DNA of 64,000 nucleotides from Microbacterium azadirachtae (GTDB taxonomy: Bacteria; Actinomycetota; Actinomycetes; Actinomycetales; Microbacteriaceae), in NCBI RefSeq assembly GCF_000956545.1, contig NZ_JYIT01000070.1, forward strand, positions 1-64,000, given 5' to 3'. This document shows positions 14,852-23,541 of the stretch, one piece after another (positions within the stretch are counted from its first letter, which is position 1; the number at the start of each line of letters is the position of its first letter). The notes beneath the pieces are model-generated. The model did not search any database. It had not been told where the DNA came from and worked only from the letters and a program-made list of their open reading frames with translations. The translations under genes were made by a program, and so were the position numbers.

Positions 14852-16651
14852 CTTCCGCGGAATTCCGCTGTCATCGGCCTCGGAGGGGCCATCGGGTTCG
14901 GAGGTGCCGCGGGTCTCCGCGACCGCCGCGGTGGTTCCCGCGGCGTCGAGCAGGCGGGCGTGACCGTCGCGGAGGTCCTCCACGGCCGCGGCCAGGGTCG
15001 GGTCCTCGCCGCGGGCCAGCCCGGCGTACTCCAGGTGCACGGCGCCGTCGACGACCACGGCCTTGACCCACATCCGCCTCCGCGGCACGAAGAGGGCGAG
15101 CACGAGGCCGAGCACGGCGAGCGCCGCGAAAGCGAGCACCCACTGCTCGGAGGGGTCGTGATGGATCTGCAGCGAGACGTAGCGCTTCACCGACTGGGCG
15201 TAGTCCTTCGCGTCCTTCGGCGCCTCGTTCTCGAACGTGATGGTGCCCATCCCGTTCGGCAGGGCGGTGGTCTCCCCCGGGGCCAGCTCGATCGACTTCA
15301 CGCCGGTCTTGCCGCCCGTGAGCTGCGTCATCTTCGCGGTGTCGAGCACGTACACCGACCGCGGCGTGCCGTCGTCGATGCCGAGGTCGCCCGCATAGAC
15401 GTTGAGCGTGAGCGTGGGGTTCACCAGCGCCGGATACACCGAGGTGAGCGCGCCGGAGGCGAGCTGTCCCGCCGTCGGGTAGAAGAAGCCCTGCAGGCCG
15501 AGCTGCTCCGGCAGGCCGTCGGCGACCTTGACGATGCCGATCGACATCATCGTGCTGTTGTTCTGCGGGAGGAACGGGACGGAGTCGTGGTAGACCACGT
15601 CGCCCTTCGCGTTCTTGACGGTGATCGTGGGCGCGTAGCCGTTGCCGAGCAGGTAGACGCGGTCTCCGGCGATGCCGAGCGGGTGGTTCACCTGCACCGA
15701 GGCGTCGCGCGGCTTCTGCCCCGGCTCCGTCACGGAGACGTTCGCGGAGAAGTCGCCGGCCAGTCCCGAGGACGGGCTGCCCTTCTCGAAGGGCTGGTAC
15801 GTGACGTCGAACGAGTCCAGCGTCATCCGGTACGGGGCGAGGGCGTCGTCGGAGACGAAGCGGCCGCGGTTCATCGACGAGTAGTCCAGGAGCGTGTTCA
15901 CGAAGCTCGTGCCCTGCACGACCACGCGCTGCCCCGTGTAGGCGAAGCTGCCGCCCACGCCGACCGAGACGAGCACGCCGACGAGGGCCAGGTGGAACAG
16001 CAGGTTGCCGGTCTCCCGCGCGTAGCCGCGCTCGGCCGACACGGAGAACCCGCGCTTGTCGTCGTAGCGCTCGACGCGGTAGCGCAGCGCGCGCAGCTGC
16101 TTCTCGGCGATCGCGACGGCCTCGGCCGCGGCGGCCTGCGCATCCGTGCCGGAGACGGTGCGTACGGCCTCGCGATGGTCGTCGAGACGGGACAGCCGCA
16201 CCGGCGTGCGGGGAGGGCGCGAACGCAGTGCCTTGAAGTGATGCTTGATGCGCGGGATCACGCAGCCCACGAGCGAAAGGAACAGCAGCAGGTAGATCGC
16301 CGAGAACCACGCCGACAGGTAGACGTCGAACAGCTGCAGCGAATCCATGATCGGGAACAGATCCGGGTGGTCGACCTTGTACTGCGTGACGCCGTTCGGA
16401 TCCGCCATCCGCTGCGGGAAGATCGAGCCGGGGATCGCGGCGATCGCGAGGATGAGCAGCAGCACGAGGGCCGTGCGCATGCTGGTGAGCTGCCGCCAGC
16501 CCCAGCGCAGCCAGCCGACGACGCCGAGCCGTGGCGACTCCACGCCCCCGTCGACGGGCTCCGCCACCGCGTCGATGTGGTCGCCGGGGCGCAGCGGATC
16601 CGTCGAGTCCCCTCGTGCGGACGCCTTCTTCTTCGTGTCTTGGTTCGTCAC
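14849..16651 (-). CDS. resB: Cytochrome c biogenesis protein ResB
   Basis: ResB is the second half of the system II heme-ligation complex. The 600-aa protein has three N-terminal TM helices (including MRTALVLLLILAIAAIPGS and AIYLLLFLSLVGC), a fourth near residue 210 (LLFHLALVGVLVSVG), a large extracytoplasmic domain (residues about 230-530) and a last TM helix (VLAFAALAVLGLVLALFV) before a cytosolic tail. The length fits actinobacterial ResB. It lies 51 nt downstream of ccdA and 9 nt upstream of ccsB. Confidence 0.95.
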   Translation of the reverse strand: MTNQDTKKKASARGDSTDPLRPGDHIDAVAEPVDGGVESPRLGVVGWLRWGWRQLTSMRTALVLLLILAIAAIPGSIFPQRMADPNGVTQYKVDHPDLFPIMDSLQLFDVYLSAWFSAIYLLLFLSLVGCVIPRIKHHFKALRSRPPRTPVRLSRLDDHREAVRTVSGTDAQAAAAEAVAIAEKQLRALRYRVERYDDKRGFSVSAERGYARETGNLLFHLALVGVLVSVGVGGSFAYTGQRVVVQGTSFVNTLLDYSSMNRGRFVSDDALAPYRMTLDSFDVTYQPFEKGSPSSGLAGDFSANVSVTEPGQKPRDASVQVNHPLGIAGDRVYLLGNGYAPTITVKNAKGDVVYHDSVPFLPQNNSTMMSIGIVKVADGLPEQLGLQGFFYPTAGQLASGALTSVYPALVNPTLTLNVYAGDLGIDDGTPRSVYVLDTAKMTQLTGGKTGVKSIELAPGETTALPNGMGTITFENEAPKDAKDYAQSVKRYVSLQIHHDPSEQWVLAFAALAVLGLVLALFVPRRRMWVKAVVVDGAVHLEYAGLARGEDPTLAAAVEDLRDGHARLLDAAGTTAAVAETRGTSEPDGPSEADDSGIPRK

Positions 16652-16702
16652 GTTCGATCCCTGTGCTTCGTAAGGCTCAGCAGCCGTGTGCCCGGCCCAC
16701 GG

Positions 16703-17464
16703 TCAGAGCGGGAGCTCGACACTGCCGACCACCGCCCCGATGCTCGACATGATCGTCTTCCAGACCCCGGTCACCATGAGCAGGCCCAGCACGATGAGCA
16801 GCGCGCCGCCGACGATGTTGACCACGCGCACGTGGCGGCGCAGGAACGAGACCGACCTGGTCGCCCAGCCGAAGCCGAGCGCGACGAGCAGGAACGGGAT
16901 CCCGAGTCCGAGCGAGTAGGCGACGCCCAGCCAGACCGCCCGGCTCACGTCGCCGACGTTGACCGACAGCGCGACGATCGCCGACAGCGTGGGGCTGAGG
17001 CAGGGGCTCCACCCGATTCCCAGGGCGATGCCGAGCAGGGGGGCACCGATGAGGCCGGCACGACCGGAGACGTTCATCCGGATCGTGCGCTGCGCGACGC
17101 CGAACACGCCGACGAACACGAGGCCCATCACGATGATGACCGCGCCGAGCACGCGGGTGATCACGTCGCCCCAGCGCAGCAGGAACACGCCCGCCGCTCC
17201 CCCGACCACCGCCATGAGGATGAAGACGAGCGTGAAGCCCAGGATGAACAGCAGCACGCCGAGCACCATCTGACGACGGGTCGGGGCGTCGGCCGTGCCG
17301 TCCTGGCGCTGTCGCGCGCCGCTCACCGCGCCGCCGACGAAGCCGAGGTAGCCCGGCACGAGCGGCAGCACGCAGGGCGAGAGGAACGACAGGAGCCCGG
17401 CGAGCATGGCGACGGGCACGGCCGCCCAGAGCGCGCCGGTGCCGACGATGGCGTCGATGTTCAC
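16703..17464 (-). CDS. ccdA: Cytochrome c biogenesis protein CcdA
   Basis: CcdA carries reducing equivalents across the membrane to ResA. The 253-aa protein has six TM helices. The redox cysteines are visible in LSFLSPCVLPLVPGYLG (residues about 25-41) and GIGWSPCLSPTLSAI (residues about 145-160), both in the usual PC contexts. It follows resA with a gap of 24 nt and precedes resB in the same operon. Confidence 0.96.
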   Translation of the reverse strand: MNIDAIVGTGALWAAVPVAMLAGLLSFLSPCVLPLVPGYLGFVGGAVSGARQRQDGTADAPTRRQMVLGVLLFILGFTLVFILMAVVGGAAGVFLLRWGDVITRVLGAVIIVMGLVFVGVFGVAQRTIRMNVSGRAGLIGAPLLGIALGIGWSPCLSPTLSAIVALSVNVGDVSRAVWLGVAYSLGLGIPFLLVALGFGWATRSVSFLRRHVRVVNIVGGALLIVLGLLMVTGVWKTIMSSIGAVVGSVELPL

Positions 17465-17488
17465 GAGATCGGATTCACTTCTCGCGCG

Positions 17489-18160
17489 TCACTTCTCATC
17501 CAGGGCGTCCTGCACGAGCGTCTCCAGGATGGAGGCGGATCCGATCGGCCCGATCACGCGGGCGGCCACCCGGCCCTGCTTGTCCAGGACCAGCGTCGTG
17601 GGGGTCGCCTGGATCGAGGTGACCTCGGCGAAGGCGTACTTCGCGTCGCCCGTGTTCACGTCGATGATGCTGGGGTAGGTCACCCCGTACTTGTCGTTGA
17701 ACGCGACCGCGGTGCCGGCCTGGTCGTAGGTGTTCACGCCGACGAACGAGACGCCCTTGCCGTCGAACTTCTGCCACACCGCCTGGAGGTCCTTCGCCTC
17801 GACCCGGCACGGTCCGCACGCGGCGTACCAGAAGTTCACGACCGCGACGTCGCCGGCGATCTCGGCGCTGCTGAACTTCTTGCCGCTCTCCAGCGTGCCC
17901 GAGAAGGCGACCGGCTTGGTGCGGTCGCCCGGCTTGATCTCCTCGACGCGCATGCCGTCGGAGCCGATGTAGCCCTTGTTGTCGCCGTTGCGGTACTGGT
18001 CGGCCACCGGATCGGCGGCGCAGCCCGCGAGGCCTGCGGCGAGCACGGCGCCGAGCACCAGGGCGCCCGCCGTCGCGGTGCGCGGCCGCCGGCGGCGTGC
18101 GCGCGGACGATCGGACGCAGTCCCGAGGGGCGCGGACGGGCGCGACGAACTCAGAGGCAT
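17489..18160 (-). CDS. resA: Thiol-disulfide lipoprotein ResA/TlpA-like
   Basis: A membrane-anchored thioredoxin-fold protein that keeps the CXXCH cysteines of apocytochrome c reduced. The 223-aa product has a basic N-terminus, a hydrophobic stretch and the lipobox LAGC near residue 47, then a TlpA-type domain with the active site WYAACGPC (residues about 115-122) and a cis-proline region QATPTTLVLD. The start ATG 18160 gives a normal lipoprotein signal; TAGGAT lies 7 nt upstream. First gene of the system II operon. Confidence 0.94.
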   Translation of the reverse strand: MPLSSSRPSAPLGTASDRPRARRRRPRTATAGALVLGAVLAAGLAGCAADPVADQYRNGDNKGYIGSDGMRVEEIKPGDRTKPVAFSGTLESGKKFSSAEIAGDVAVVNFWYAACGPCRVEAKDLQAVWQKFDGKGVSFVGVNTYDQAGTAVAFNDKYGVTYPSIIDVNTGDAKYAFAEVTSIQATPTTLVLDKQGRVAARVIGPIGSASILETLVQDALDEK

Positions 18161-18240
18161 GCTCTGAATCCTACGAAAAGACTCTATGCACCCGGTGGGC
18201 GCGGGCTGGGCGGGGTCCCCTGCGGGGCGTGGGCGCCGCG

Positions 18241-19236
18241 TCAGACCGCGTTCGCGATGAACGCCCAGAACAGCGCCCCGGCGTAGAGCAGCGTGCCGAG
18301 CGAGGTGAGGGCGAGCGCGATCACGAGCTCGCCGGGCTTGCCGTACGCCCACACGATCACGACCGCGGGCAGGATCGCGAGCAGCGCGAGCAGTCCGATC
18401 CAGGCGACCGGATAGAACAGCGCCAGCAGCACGAGCCCCAGGAACGGCAGGATCACGAACAGCGTGTAGAGGATCTGCGTCGCGCGCCGGCCGATCACCA
18501 CGGTCAGCGTGCGCTTGCCGACCACGCGGTCCTGGTCGATGTCGCGGAGGTTGTTGGCGAGCAGCACCGCGCAGGCGAAGAGACCGACGGCGACGGCCCC
18601 GATCCAGGCCTCCTGCGGCAGCTTCAGCGACTGCACCCAGGTGGTGCCGAGCGTGGCGACCAGCCCGAAGAACACGAACACGAACACCTCGCCGAGCGCG
18701 TTGTAGCCGTACGGGCGCTTGCCGCCGGTGTAGAACCAGGCCGCCACGATGCACACCGCGCCGACGGCGATCATCCACCACTGCTGCGTGCGGATCACGA
18801 TCCCCACGCCCGCGATCGCGGCGAGCGCGAAGAAGGCGAGACCCGTGTACAGCACGCTCTTCGCGCTCACCCGCCCGGAGGCGGTGAGGCGCGCGGGGCC
18901 GACCCGGTGCGCGTCGGTTCCGCGCACGCCGTCGCTGTAGTCGTTCGTGAAGTTGACGCCGATCTGCAGGCACACGGCGACGGCGAGGCACGCCAGCGCG
19001 ATGACCCAGTGGAACTGCGGATCGCCCAGCCGGGCCGCTCCCGTGCCGACCAGCACGGGAGCGATCGCGAGGGGAAGCGTGCGCGGACGCGCCGCGCCGA
19101 TCCAGTCGCCCGCGGTGACCGGCGCCTGCGCCTCGACGGGGCGCTTGGCGGGATTGCCGGAGCGGGAGCGCGTCACCGGACGTGCAGACGCGGACGCGGT
19201 CTTCTTGGTGCGGTTCTGGGACTTGCGGTTCGCCAC
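18241..19236 (-). CDS. menA: 1,4-Dihydroxy-2-naphthoate polyprenyltransferase (MenA)
   Basis: MenA attaches the polyprenyl chain to DHNA at the membrane, making demethylmenaquinone. The 331-aa protein has a basic N-terminal extension (residues 1-30), then the UbiA-type Asp motifs NFTNDYSDGVRGTD and NNLRDIDQDRVVGKRT, which bind Mg-prenyl diphosphate, and about nine TM helices. The GTG start at 19236 has TAGGAT ending 6 nt upstream. It lies directly upstream of the resA operon, linking quinone and cytochrome c synthesis. Confidence 0.96.
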   Translation of the reverse strand: MANRKSQNRTKKTASASARPVTRSRSGNPAKRPVEAQAPVTAGDWIGAARPRTLPLAIAPVLVGTGAARLGDPQFHWVIALACLAVAVCLQIGVNFTNDYSDGVRGTDAHRVGPARLTASGRVSAKSVLYTGLAFFALAAIAGVGIVIRTQQWWMIAVGAVCIVAAWFYTGGKRPYGYNALGEVFVFVFFGLVATLGTTWVQSLKLPQEAWIGAVAVGLFACAVLLANNLRDIDQDRVVGKRTLTVVIGRRATQILYTLFVILPFLGLVLLALFYPVAWIGLLALLAILPAVVIVWAYGKPGELVIALALTSLGTLLYAGALFWAFIANAV

Positions 19237-19242
19237 CCCGGA

Positions 19243-19248
19243 ATCCTA
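19243..19248 (-). promoter_or_regulatory. -10 hexamer of menA (TAGGAT)
   Basis: TAGGAT followed by 6 nt and the GTG start; no Shine-Dalgarno is visible, so the transcript is probably leaderless. Confidence 0.55.
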
Positions 19249-19275
19249 GCGGCGCCGCGTGTGCCCGGCCGCCGG

Positions 19276-19325
19276 AGCGGCGCCGCGATGCGCCGGGGTC
19301 AGCGGCGCCGCGATGCGCCGGGGTC
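19276..19325. repeat. Perfect 25-bp tandem duplication
   Basis: The 25-base unit beginning AGCGGCGCCGCGATGCGCC occurs twice head to tail (19276-19300 and 19301-19325), with a further 7 bases of a third copy after it. The second copy reaches the stop codon of the MocR-type gene, so the duplication sits at that gene's 3' end. Confidence 0.85.
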
Positions 19326-20640
19326 AGCGGCGACGCGCGTCGGCGATCGCGGCGCGCAGGTCGTCGGCGAGGGCGCGCAGCTCGGCGTCGTCGAGGGTGT
19401 GCGCGGTCAGCCGGATCTGCGGCGAGGCCTCGTCCGGCTCGAGGAGGAACCCTCCGCCCGTGCGCACCAGCCAGCCGCGGCGCATCATCGCCTCGGAGAC
19501 GGCGCGCCCGTCCGCCCCGCACTCGACCCACACGTTGAGGCCGTCGTCGCCGCGCACCGTGATGCCGCGCTCGCGCAGCAGGGCGCGCAGGGCGTCGCCG
19601 CGTTCCGCGTAGTGCGCCCCGGCGCGCTCGAGCGCGGCAGGGGTGTCGGGATGGTCGAGCATGCCGACGGCGACGCGCTGCAGGATCCGGCTCACCCAGG
19701 TCTTCCCGGGCGAGAGCCGGGTGCGCAGCTGCGCGGCGGTGTCGGCGTCCGAGGCGAGGAGCGCCAGCCGCAGATCCGGGCCGAGGAACTTCGACATCGA
19801 CCGCACCAGCGCCCACCGCGGGTGGCCGTCCGGGATGACCGAGTGGTACGGCCGCCGCGAGAGCAGCGAGTAGTGGTCGTCCTCGACGATGAGCACGTGC
19901 GGCGCCTCGGCGAAGACGGCACGCAGTCCGGCGGCGCGCGCGGCGCTCATGCTGATCCCCGTCGGGTTGTGCGCACGCGGCGTGCAGACGACCGTGCGGG
20001 CGCCCGCGTCGATCGCGGCGCGGAGGCCCGCGACGGTCATCCCCTCGTCGTCGAGCGGGATCCCGACCGGGCGGTATCCGCCGAGGCGGACCACGTTGAT
20101 GCTGGAGAGGAAGCACGGATCCTCGAGACCGACGACGTCGCCGTGCGCGAGGGAGGCGACCAGCAGGCGCTCCAGTGCGTCGACGGCGCCCGAGGTCACG
20201 GACAGCTCGAACGGACGCGGCTGCGCCTCGGCGAGCCAGGACGCGGCCCAGGTGCGCAGCCCCTCGTCGATGAGGGCGTCGCCGTACAGCGCGGGCGTGC
20301 GCAGATCGACCTCGGCCAGCACCGGGAGCGGCAGCAGGTCGGGATCGGGGTTGCCGCTGCCGAGGTCGCGCAGCACGGTCTCGGCAGCGAACCCCTCCTC
20401 CTCGGTGCGCAGCGGCTCGGTGACGACCGTGCCCCCGCGGCCGCGGCTCTCCACGGCTCCCGCACGGGCGAGAGCGCGGTAGGCGGCGGCGACCGTGTTG
20501 CGGTTCACCCCGAGCAGGTCGGCCAGCGCCCGCACGGTCGGCAGGCCGGCGCCGGGCCGCAGCGCCCCGGATCCGATCAGGGCGCGGATGGAGTCGGCGA
20601 TCTCGTGCGCCGTGCTGCCCTGGATCCTCGCGTCTGCCAC
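19324..20640 (-). CDS. MocR-type GntR regulator with aminotransferase domain
   Basis: A 438-aa fusion of a GntR winged helix (residues about 8-75; LPTVRALADLLGVNRNTVAAAYRAL is the recognition region) and a class I aminotransferase-like domain. In the latter, the PLP lysine is in RSMSKFLGPDLRLALL and the HNPTG motif appears as RAHNPTGIS. Such proteins sense a PLP adduct and control vitamin B6, GABA or other amine genes. GTG start at 20640, with TAGGCT 7 nt upstream. Neighbours do not reveal the target. Confidence 0.92.
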   Translation of the reverse strand: MADARIQGSTAHEIADSIRALIGSGALRPGAGLPTVRALADLLGVNRNTVAAAYRALARAGAVESRGRGGTVVTEPLRTEEEGFAAETVLRDLGSGNPDPDLLPLPVLAEVDLRTPALYGDALIDEGLRTWAASWLAEAQPRPFELSVTSGAVDALERLLVASLAHGDVVGLEDPCFLSSINVVRLGGYRPVGIPLDDEGMTVAGLRAAIDAGARTVVCTPRAHNPTGISMSAARAAGLRAVFAEAPHVLIVEDDHYSLLSRRPYHSVIPDGHPRWALVRSMSKFLGPDLRLALLASDADTAAQLRTRLSPGKTWVSRILQRVAVGMLDHPDTPAALERAGAHYAERGDALRALLRERGITVRGDDGLNVWVECGADGRAVSEAMMRRGWLVRTGGGFLLEPDEASPQIRLTAHTLDDAELRALADDLRAAIADARRR

Positions 20641-20647
20641 GGCTCTC

Positions 20648-20653
20648 AGCCTA
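20648..20653 (-). promoter_or_regulatory. -10 hexamer of the MocR gene (TAGGCT)
   Basis: TAGGCT lies 7 nt before the GTG start, close to the leaderless spacing seen elsewhere. Confidence 0.4.
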
Positions 20654-20716
20654 TGGGCACGCCGGGCACGGCGCTCCGCCGCCGCGTCGCGGCGCTCCGC
20701 TCCCCGGGATCGGCGG

Positions 20717-21172
20717 TCAGGACGAGGCGGCCGGCACGATCGGCCGGTGCTCGTAGAAGGTCTGCAGCACGACCGTCGTGCGGGTGCTCACGTTCGCGGC
20801 GAGGCGGATGTCGCGCACCAGCTGCTCCAGCGCGCGCGGCGAGGCGACGCGCACGAAGAGCATGTACGCGGCGTCGCCGGCGATCGAATGGCAGGCCTCG
20901 ATCGCGTCGAGGTGCTCGAGCAGCTCGGGTGCATTGTCCGGCTGGGCGGGGTCGAGCGGCGTGATCTCGATGAACGCGGAGAGCGGCTTGCCCACCGACT
21001 CCGCATCGATCACCGGACGATACCCGGTGATCGCGCCCCTCGATTCGAGCCGCTTCAGGCGGGACTGCACGGCGGACACCGAAAGGCCGGCGGCCTCGGA
21101 GAGGTGCGCGAGCGTGGCACGCCCGTCCTGAGACAGGGCGGCGAGGATCGCGAGGTCGACAGGATCGTCCAT
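20717..21172 (-). CDS. Lrp/AsnC-family transcriptional regulator
   Basis: A 151-aa protein with an N-terminal HTH (ILAALSQDGRATLAHLSEAAG, then SAVQSRLKRLESRGAITGY) and a C-terminal RAM/ACT ligand domain (residues about 70-140). The frame continues upstream, but ATG 21172 gives the family length and has AT-rich TATTAT about 7 nt upstream. It is divergent from the DUF6421 gene and shares with it a control region containing a 19-bp palindrome, so it probably regulates that gene. Confidence 0.93.
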   Translation of the reverse strand: MDDPVDLAILAALSQDGRATLAHLSEAAGLSVSAVQSRLKRLESRGAITGYRPVIDAESVGKPLSAFIEITPLDPAQPDNAPELLEHLDAIEACHSIAGDAAYMLFVRVASPRALEQLVRDIRLAANVSTRTTVVLQTFYEHRPIVPAASS

Positions 21173-21204
21173 GTCTGGAATAATATCCTGAGTTGATCCA
21201 CTTT

Positions 21205-21223
21205 TGCAGGAATTTTTCCTGCA
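21205..21223. promoter_or_regulatory. 19-bp palindrome, probable Lrp operator
   Basis: TGCAGGAATTTTTCCTGCA reads as a perfect inverted repeat around a central T. AT-rich centres of this kind are typical of Lrp/AsnC sites. It lies between the lrp start (21172) and the DUF6421 start (21246), just 5' of that gene's ribosome binding site. Confidence 0.65.
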
Positions 21224-21245
21224 CGTCCCTCGATCGGAGGTCCCG

Positions 21246-22676
21246 ATGTCCCTCACCACCACCCCCAGCAACGCTCTCATCGGCGAACCCGAGGTCGTCG
21301 AGGACGCGGCGATCGCCGAGACCTCCGAGGCCTGGCGGATCCTCAAGGACGCCGCCATCGCCATGCGCCCGCTGCAGATCAAGGACGGCTCCGTGCCGAA
21401 CGCGGACGACCACGAGGCCGCCCGCGCCCACGTCGCCGCCATCATCGCCGGCATCACGGCCCTCGCCCCCGCCTTCCCGCACGACACCGCGTATCTCGAG
21501 GCCTCGGTCAAGGACTTCCAGCGCTGGGCCGACGAGGGCTTCGGCGTGCCCGACTTCCTCGACTCTCTCGTCGCGTTCCAGCCGCAGGAGCACCGCGTCG
21601 ACGGGATCCGTCACCTCGTCGTCTTCCCGATGTACACGCAGAACGGCTCGAGCGACCGCCTCGTCGAGGCGCTCATCGTCGAGACCATCTGGCCCGAGTT
21701 CATCGCCGACCTCGAGGCCGGCGACTACGGCAACAAGCTGTTCGTCTCGCTGCGCCTGGTCGACTTCACGCCCGGCTACGACACCAACTCGGCCGTGCTG
21801 TTCCCCGAGACCGTCGCCATGCGCGAGATCCCCTCGTTCACCTGGGGCGCGATCTTCCAGGACCGCGAGGCCGCCCGCTACCGCCGGGTCGTGCGGGCCG
21901 CGAGCGAGATCACGAACCTCGAGCTGCCCGAGCGCGCGGCCGCCATGCTCGACGACCAGCAGATGACCGAGAAGACGTTCGTGATGTGGGACATCATCCA
22001 CGACCGCACGCACATGCGCGGCGACCTGCCGTTCGACCCGTTCATGATCAAGCAGCGGATGCCGTTCTTCCTCTACTCGCTCGAGGAGATGCGCTGCGAC
22101 ATGACCGCGTTCCGCGAGTCGGTCAAGATCGAGCGCGCGTTCGACGCCCGCATCGCCGCCGGCGAGCAGCTCACCGCCAGCGAGCAGGAGATGCACGACT
22201 ACGCGCACCTCGTGCAGTACGCAGTGATCTTCGACCGCATCTTCCGCTTCGCGATCACCGGCACCCGCACGCGCAACTACGACGCCGTCGGCGGCCAGCT
22301 GCTGTTCGCCTGGCTGCACCAGCGCGGCGTGCTGCACTGGACCGACACGGCGCTCGCCTTCGACTGGGAGAACGTGCCGGACGCCGTCGTGGCGCTGGGC
22401 GACGCGATCGACGACCTGTACTGGCACTCGATCGACCGCCCGAAGACGGCGCACTGGCTCGCGGCGTACGAGCTCGTCCGCGGCACCCTCACGCCGCACC
22501 CCGCCTCGCAGTGGGCTCGCGGGCTGTCCGACGAGATCCTCGCCGGAGCGCCGAAGGGCTACACCGACGCGGTGCTGGACGACGAGTTCCCGCTGTCGAT
22601 GTTCTTCGAGACGCTCGACAAGAAGATGAAGCCGGTCATCGAGTCGACCGTGGGCATCCGCGGCACCGACGACTGA
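21246..22676 (+). CDS. DUF6421 family protein
   Basis: A 476-aa cytosolic protein of unknown function. It has a characteristic central block: DIIHDRTHMRGDLPFDPFMI near residues 250-270, followed by MPFFLYSLEEMRCDMTAF. The conserved His/Asp/Glu residues there suggest metal binding, but this is inference. ATG 21246 follows CGGAGG by 5 nt and is preferred over the upstream ATG at 21204, which would start inside the palindrome region. Divergent from lrp and followed by an SDR gene, so it is probably part of an amino-acid-responsive unit. Confidence 0.8.
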   Translation: MSLTTTPSNALIGEPEVVEDAAIAETSEAWRILKDAAIAMRPLQIKDGSVPNADDHEAARAHVAAIIAGITALAPAFPHDTAYLEASVKDFQRWADEGFGVPDFLDSLVAFQPQEHRVDGIRHLVVFPMYTQNGSSDRLVEALIVETIWPEFIADLEAGDYGNKLFVSLRLVDFTPGYDTNSAVLFPETVAMREIPSFTWGAIFQDREAARYRRVVRAASEITNLELPERAAAMLDDQQMTEKTFVMWDIIHDRTHMRGDLPFDPFMIKQRMPFFLYSLEEMRCDMTAFRESVKIERAFDARIAAGEQLTASEQEMHDYAHLVQYAVIFDRIFRFAITGTRTRNYDAVGGQLLFAWLHQRGVLHWTDTALAFDWENVPDAVVALGDAIDDLYWHSIDRPKTAHWLAAYELVRGTLTPHPASQWARGLSDEILAGAPKGYTDAVLDDEFPLSMFFETLDKKMKPVIESTVGIRGTDD

Positions 22677-22712
22677 GCAGGATCCGGCACAGCCGCGCAG
22701 GATCCGGCACGT

Positions 22713-22767
22713 GATGGCGGGAGGATCCCGGATGGATGGACAATCGATCCGGAATCCTCCCGCCATC
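22713..22767. terminator. Hairpin between DUF6421 and SDR genes
   Basis: Arms 22713-22731 and 22749-22767 pair at 18 of 19 positions around a 17-nt loop. The stem (GATGGCGGGAGGATCCCGG) is strong. It could terminate most DUF6421 transcripts or act as a processing element that keeps SDR expression lower. Confidence 0.75.
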
Positions 22768-22832
22768 CGTCTCTCCTGCCCCGGCCGCCCCTCCCCTCGG
22801 CACCGGCGCCGAACGACCTGAAGGAGCACCGC

Positions 22833-23537
22833 ATGACCGCCGCAGGACGCACCGTCCTCCTCGCCGGGGCGACCAGCCCGTCCGGCCTGACCCTCGCACG
22901 GGCCCTCCTCGCCGCCGGAGCGCGCGTGATCGCCGTCGGCCGCGACCAGGAGAAGATCGACGCGCTCGCGGCCGCCGCGCACCCGGCCGCGGATCGAGCC
23001 GGCACCGGCTCCGGCACCGGCTCGATCCGCGTCGAGCGGTGCTCCCTCACGAACGAGGCCGAGGTCGCCGCGCTCGCCGACCGCCTCGCCGCCGACGGCG
23101 AGCACGTGGACGGGCTGGTGCCGCTCGTGGGCGGCTGGCGCGGCGGCGGCGGTCTCGCCGGGCAGACCGAGGAGGACTACCGCGCGCTGGAGCAGTCGTT
23201 CACCGCGGTGCGGGTGACGAGCCGTGCCTTCGACGCCGACCTGCGCGCGTCCGACGCCGGCCGCTTCGCGATCGTCTCCTCCACGGCTGTCGCCCGGCCG
23301 CTCGCGGGCGGCGCGAACTACGCGGCCGTGAAGGCGGCGAGCGAGACCTGGACCCGGGCCGTGGCGCAGGGCTTCGCCAAGGCCGCACGGGACGCCGGAG
23401 AGCCGCTGCGCGCGGCCGCCGTGGTGCTCCGGGTGCGCAGCCTGGACGACGTGGTCGACGCCCTCGCAGCGCGCGTCGTCGCGCTGTGGGACGAGGATGC
23501 GGCCGCCCTCAACGACCGCATCGTCGACGTGGCCTGA
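22833..23537 (+). CDS. SDR-family oxidoreductase
   Basis: A 234-aa Rossmann-fold protein. The N-terminus has a nucleotide-binding loop in the form LAGATSPSGLTLARAL. The catalytic YxxxK is NYAAVKAASETW (residues about 163-174), preceded by the serine in IVSSTAVARP. The substrate is unknown. ATG 22833 has GGAGC 7 nt upstream. It follows DUF6421 on the same strand after a hairpin and ends 4 bp from the convergent TMEM175 gene. Confidence 0.88.
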   Translation: MTAAGRTVLLAGATSPSGLTLARALLAAGARVIAVGRDQEKIDALAAAAHPAADRAGTGSGTGSIRVERCSLTNEAEVAALADRLAADGEHVDGLVPLVGGWRGGGGLAGQTEEDYRALEQSFTAVRVTSRAFDADLRASDAGRFAIVSSTAVARPLAGGANYAAVKAASETWTRAVAQGFAKAARDAGEPLRAAAVVLRVRSLDDVVDALAARVVALWDEDAAALNDRIVDVA

Positions 23538-23541
23538 GCCG

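Noticed and set aside
17489..20116. An 875-codon frame fusing resA with upstream sequence
   Set aside because: The upstream part is a shadow of menA and the MocR gene; resA has its own lipoprotein signal starting at 18160.
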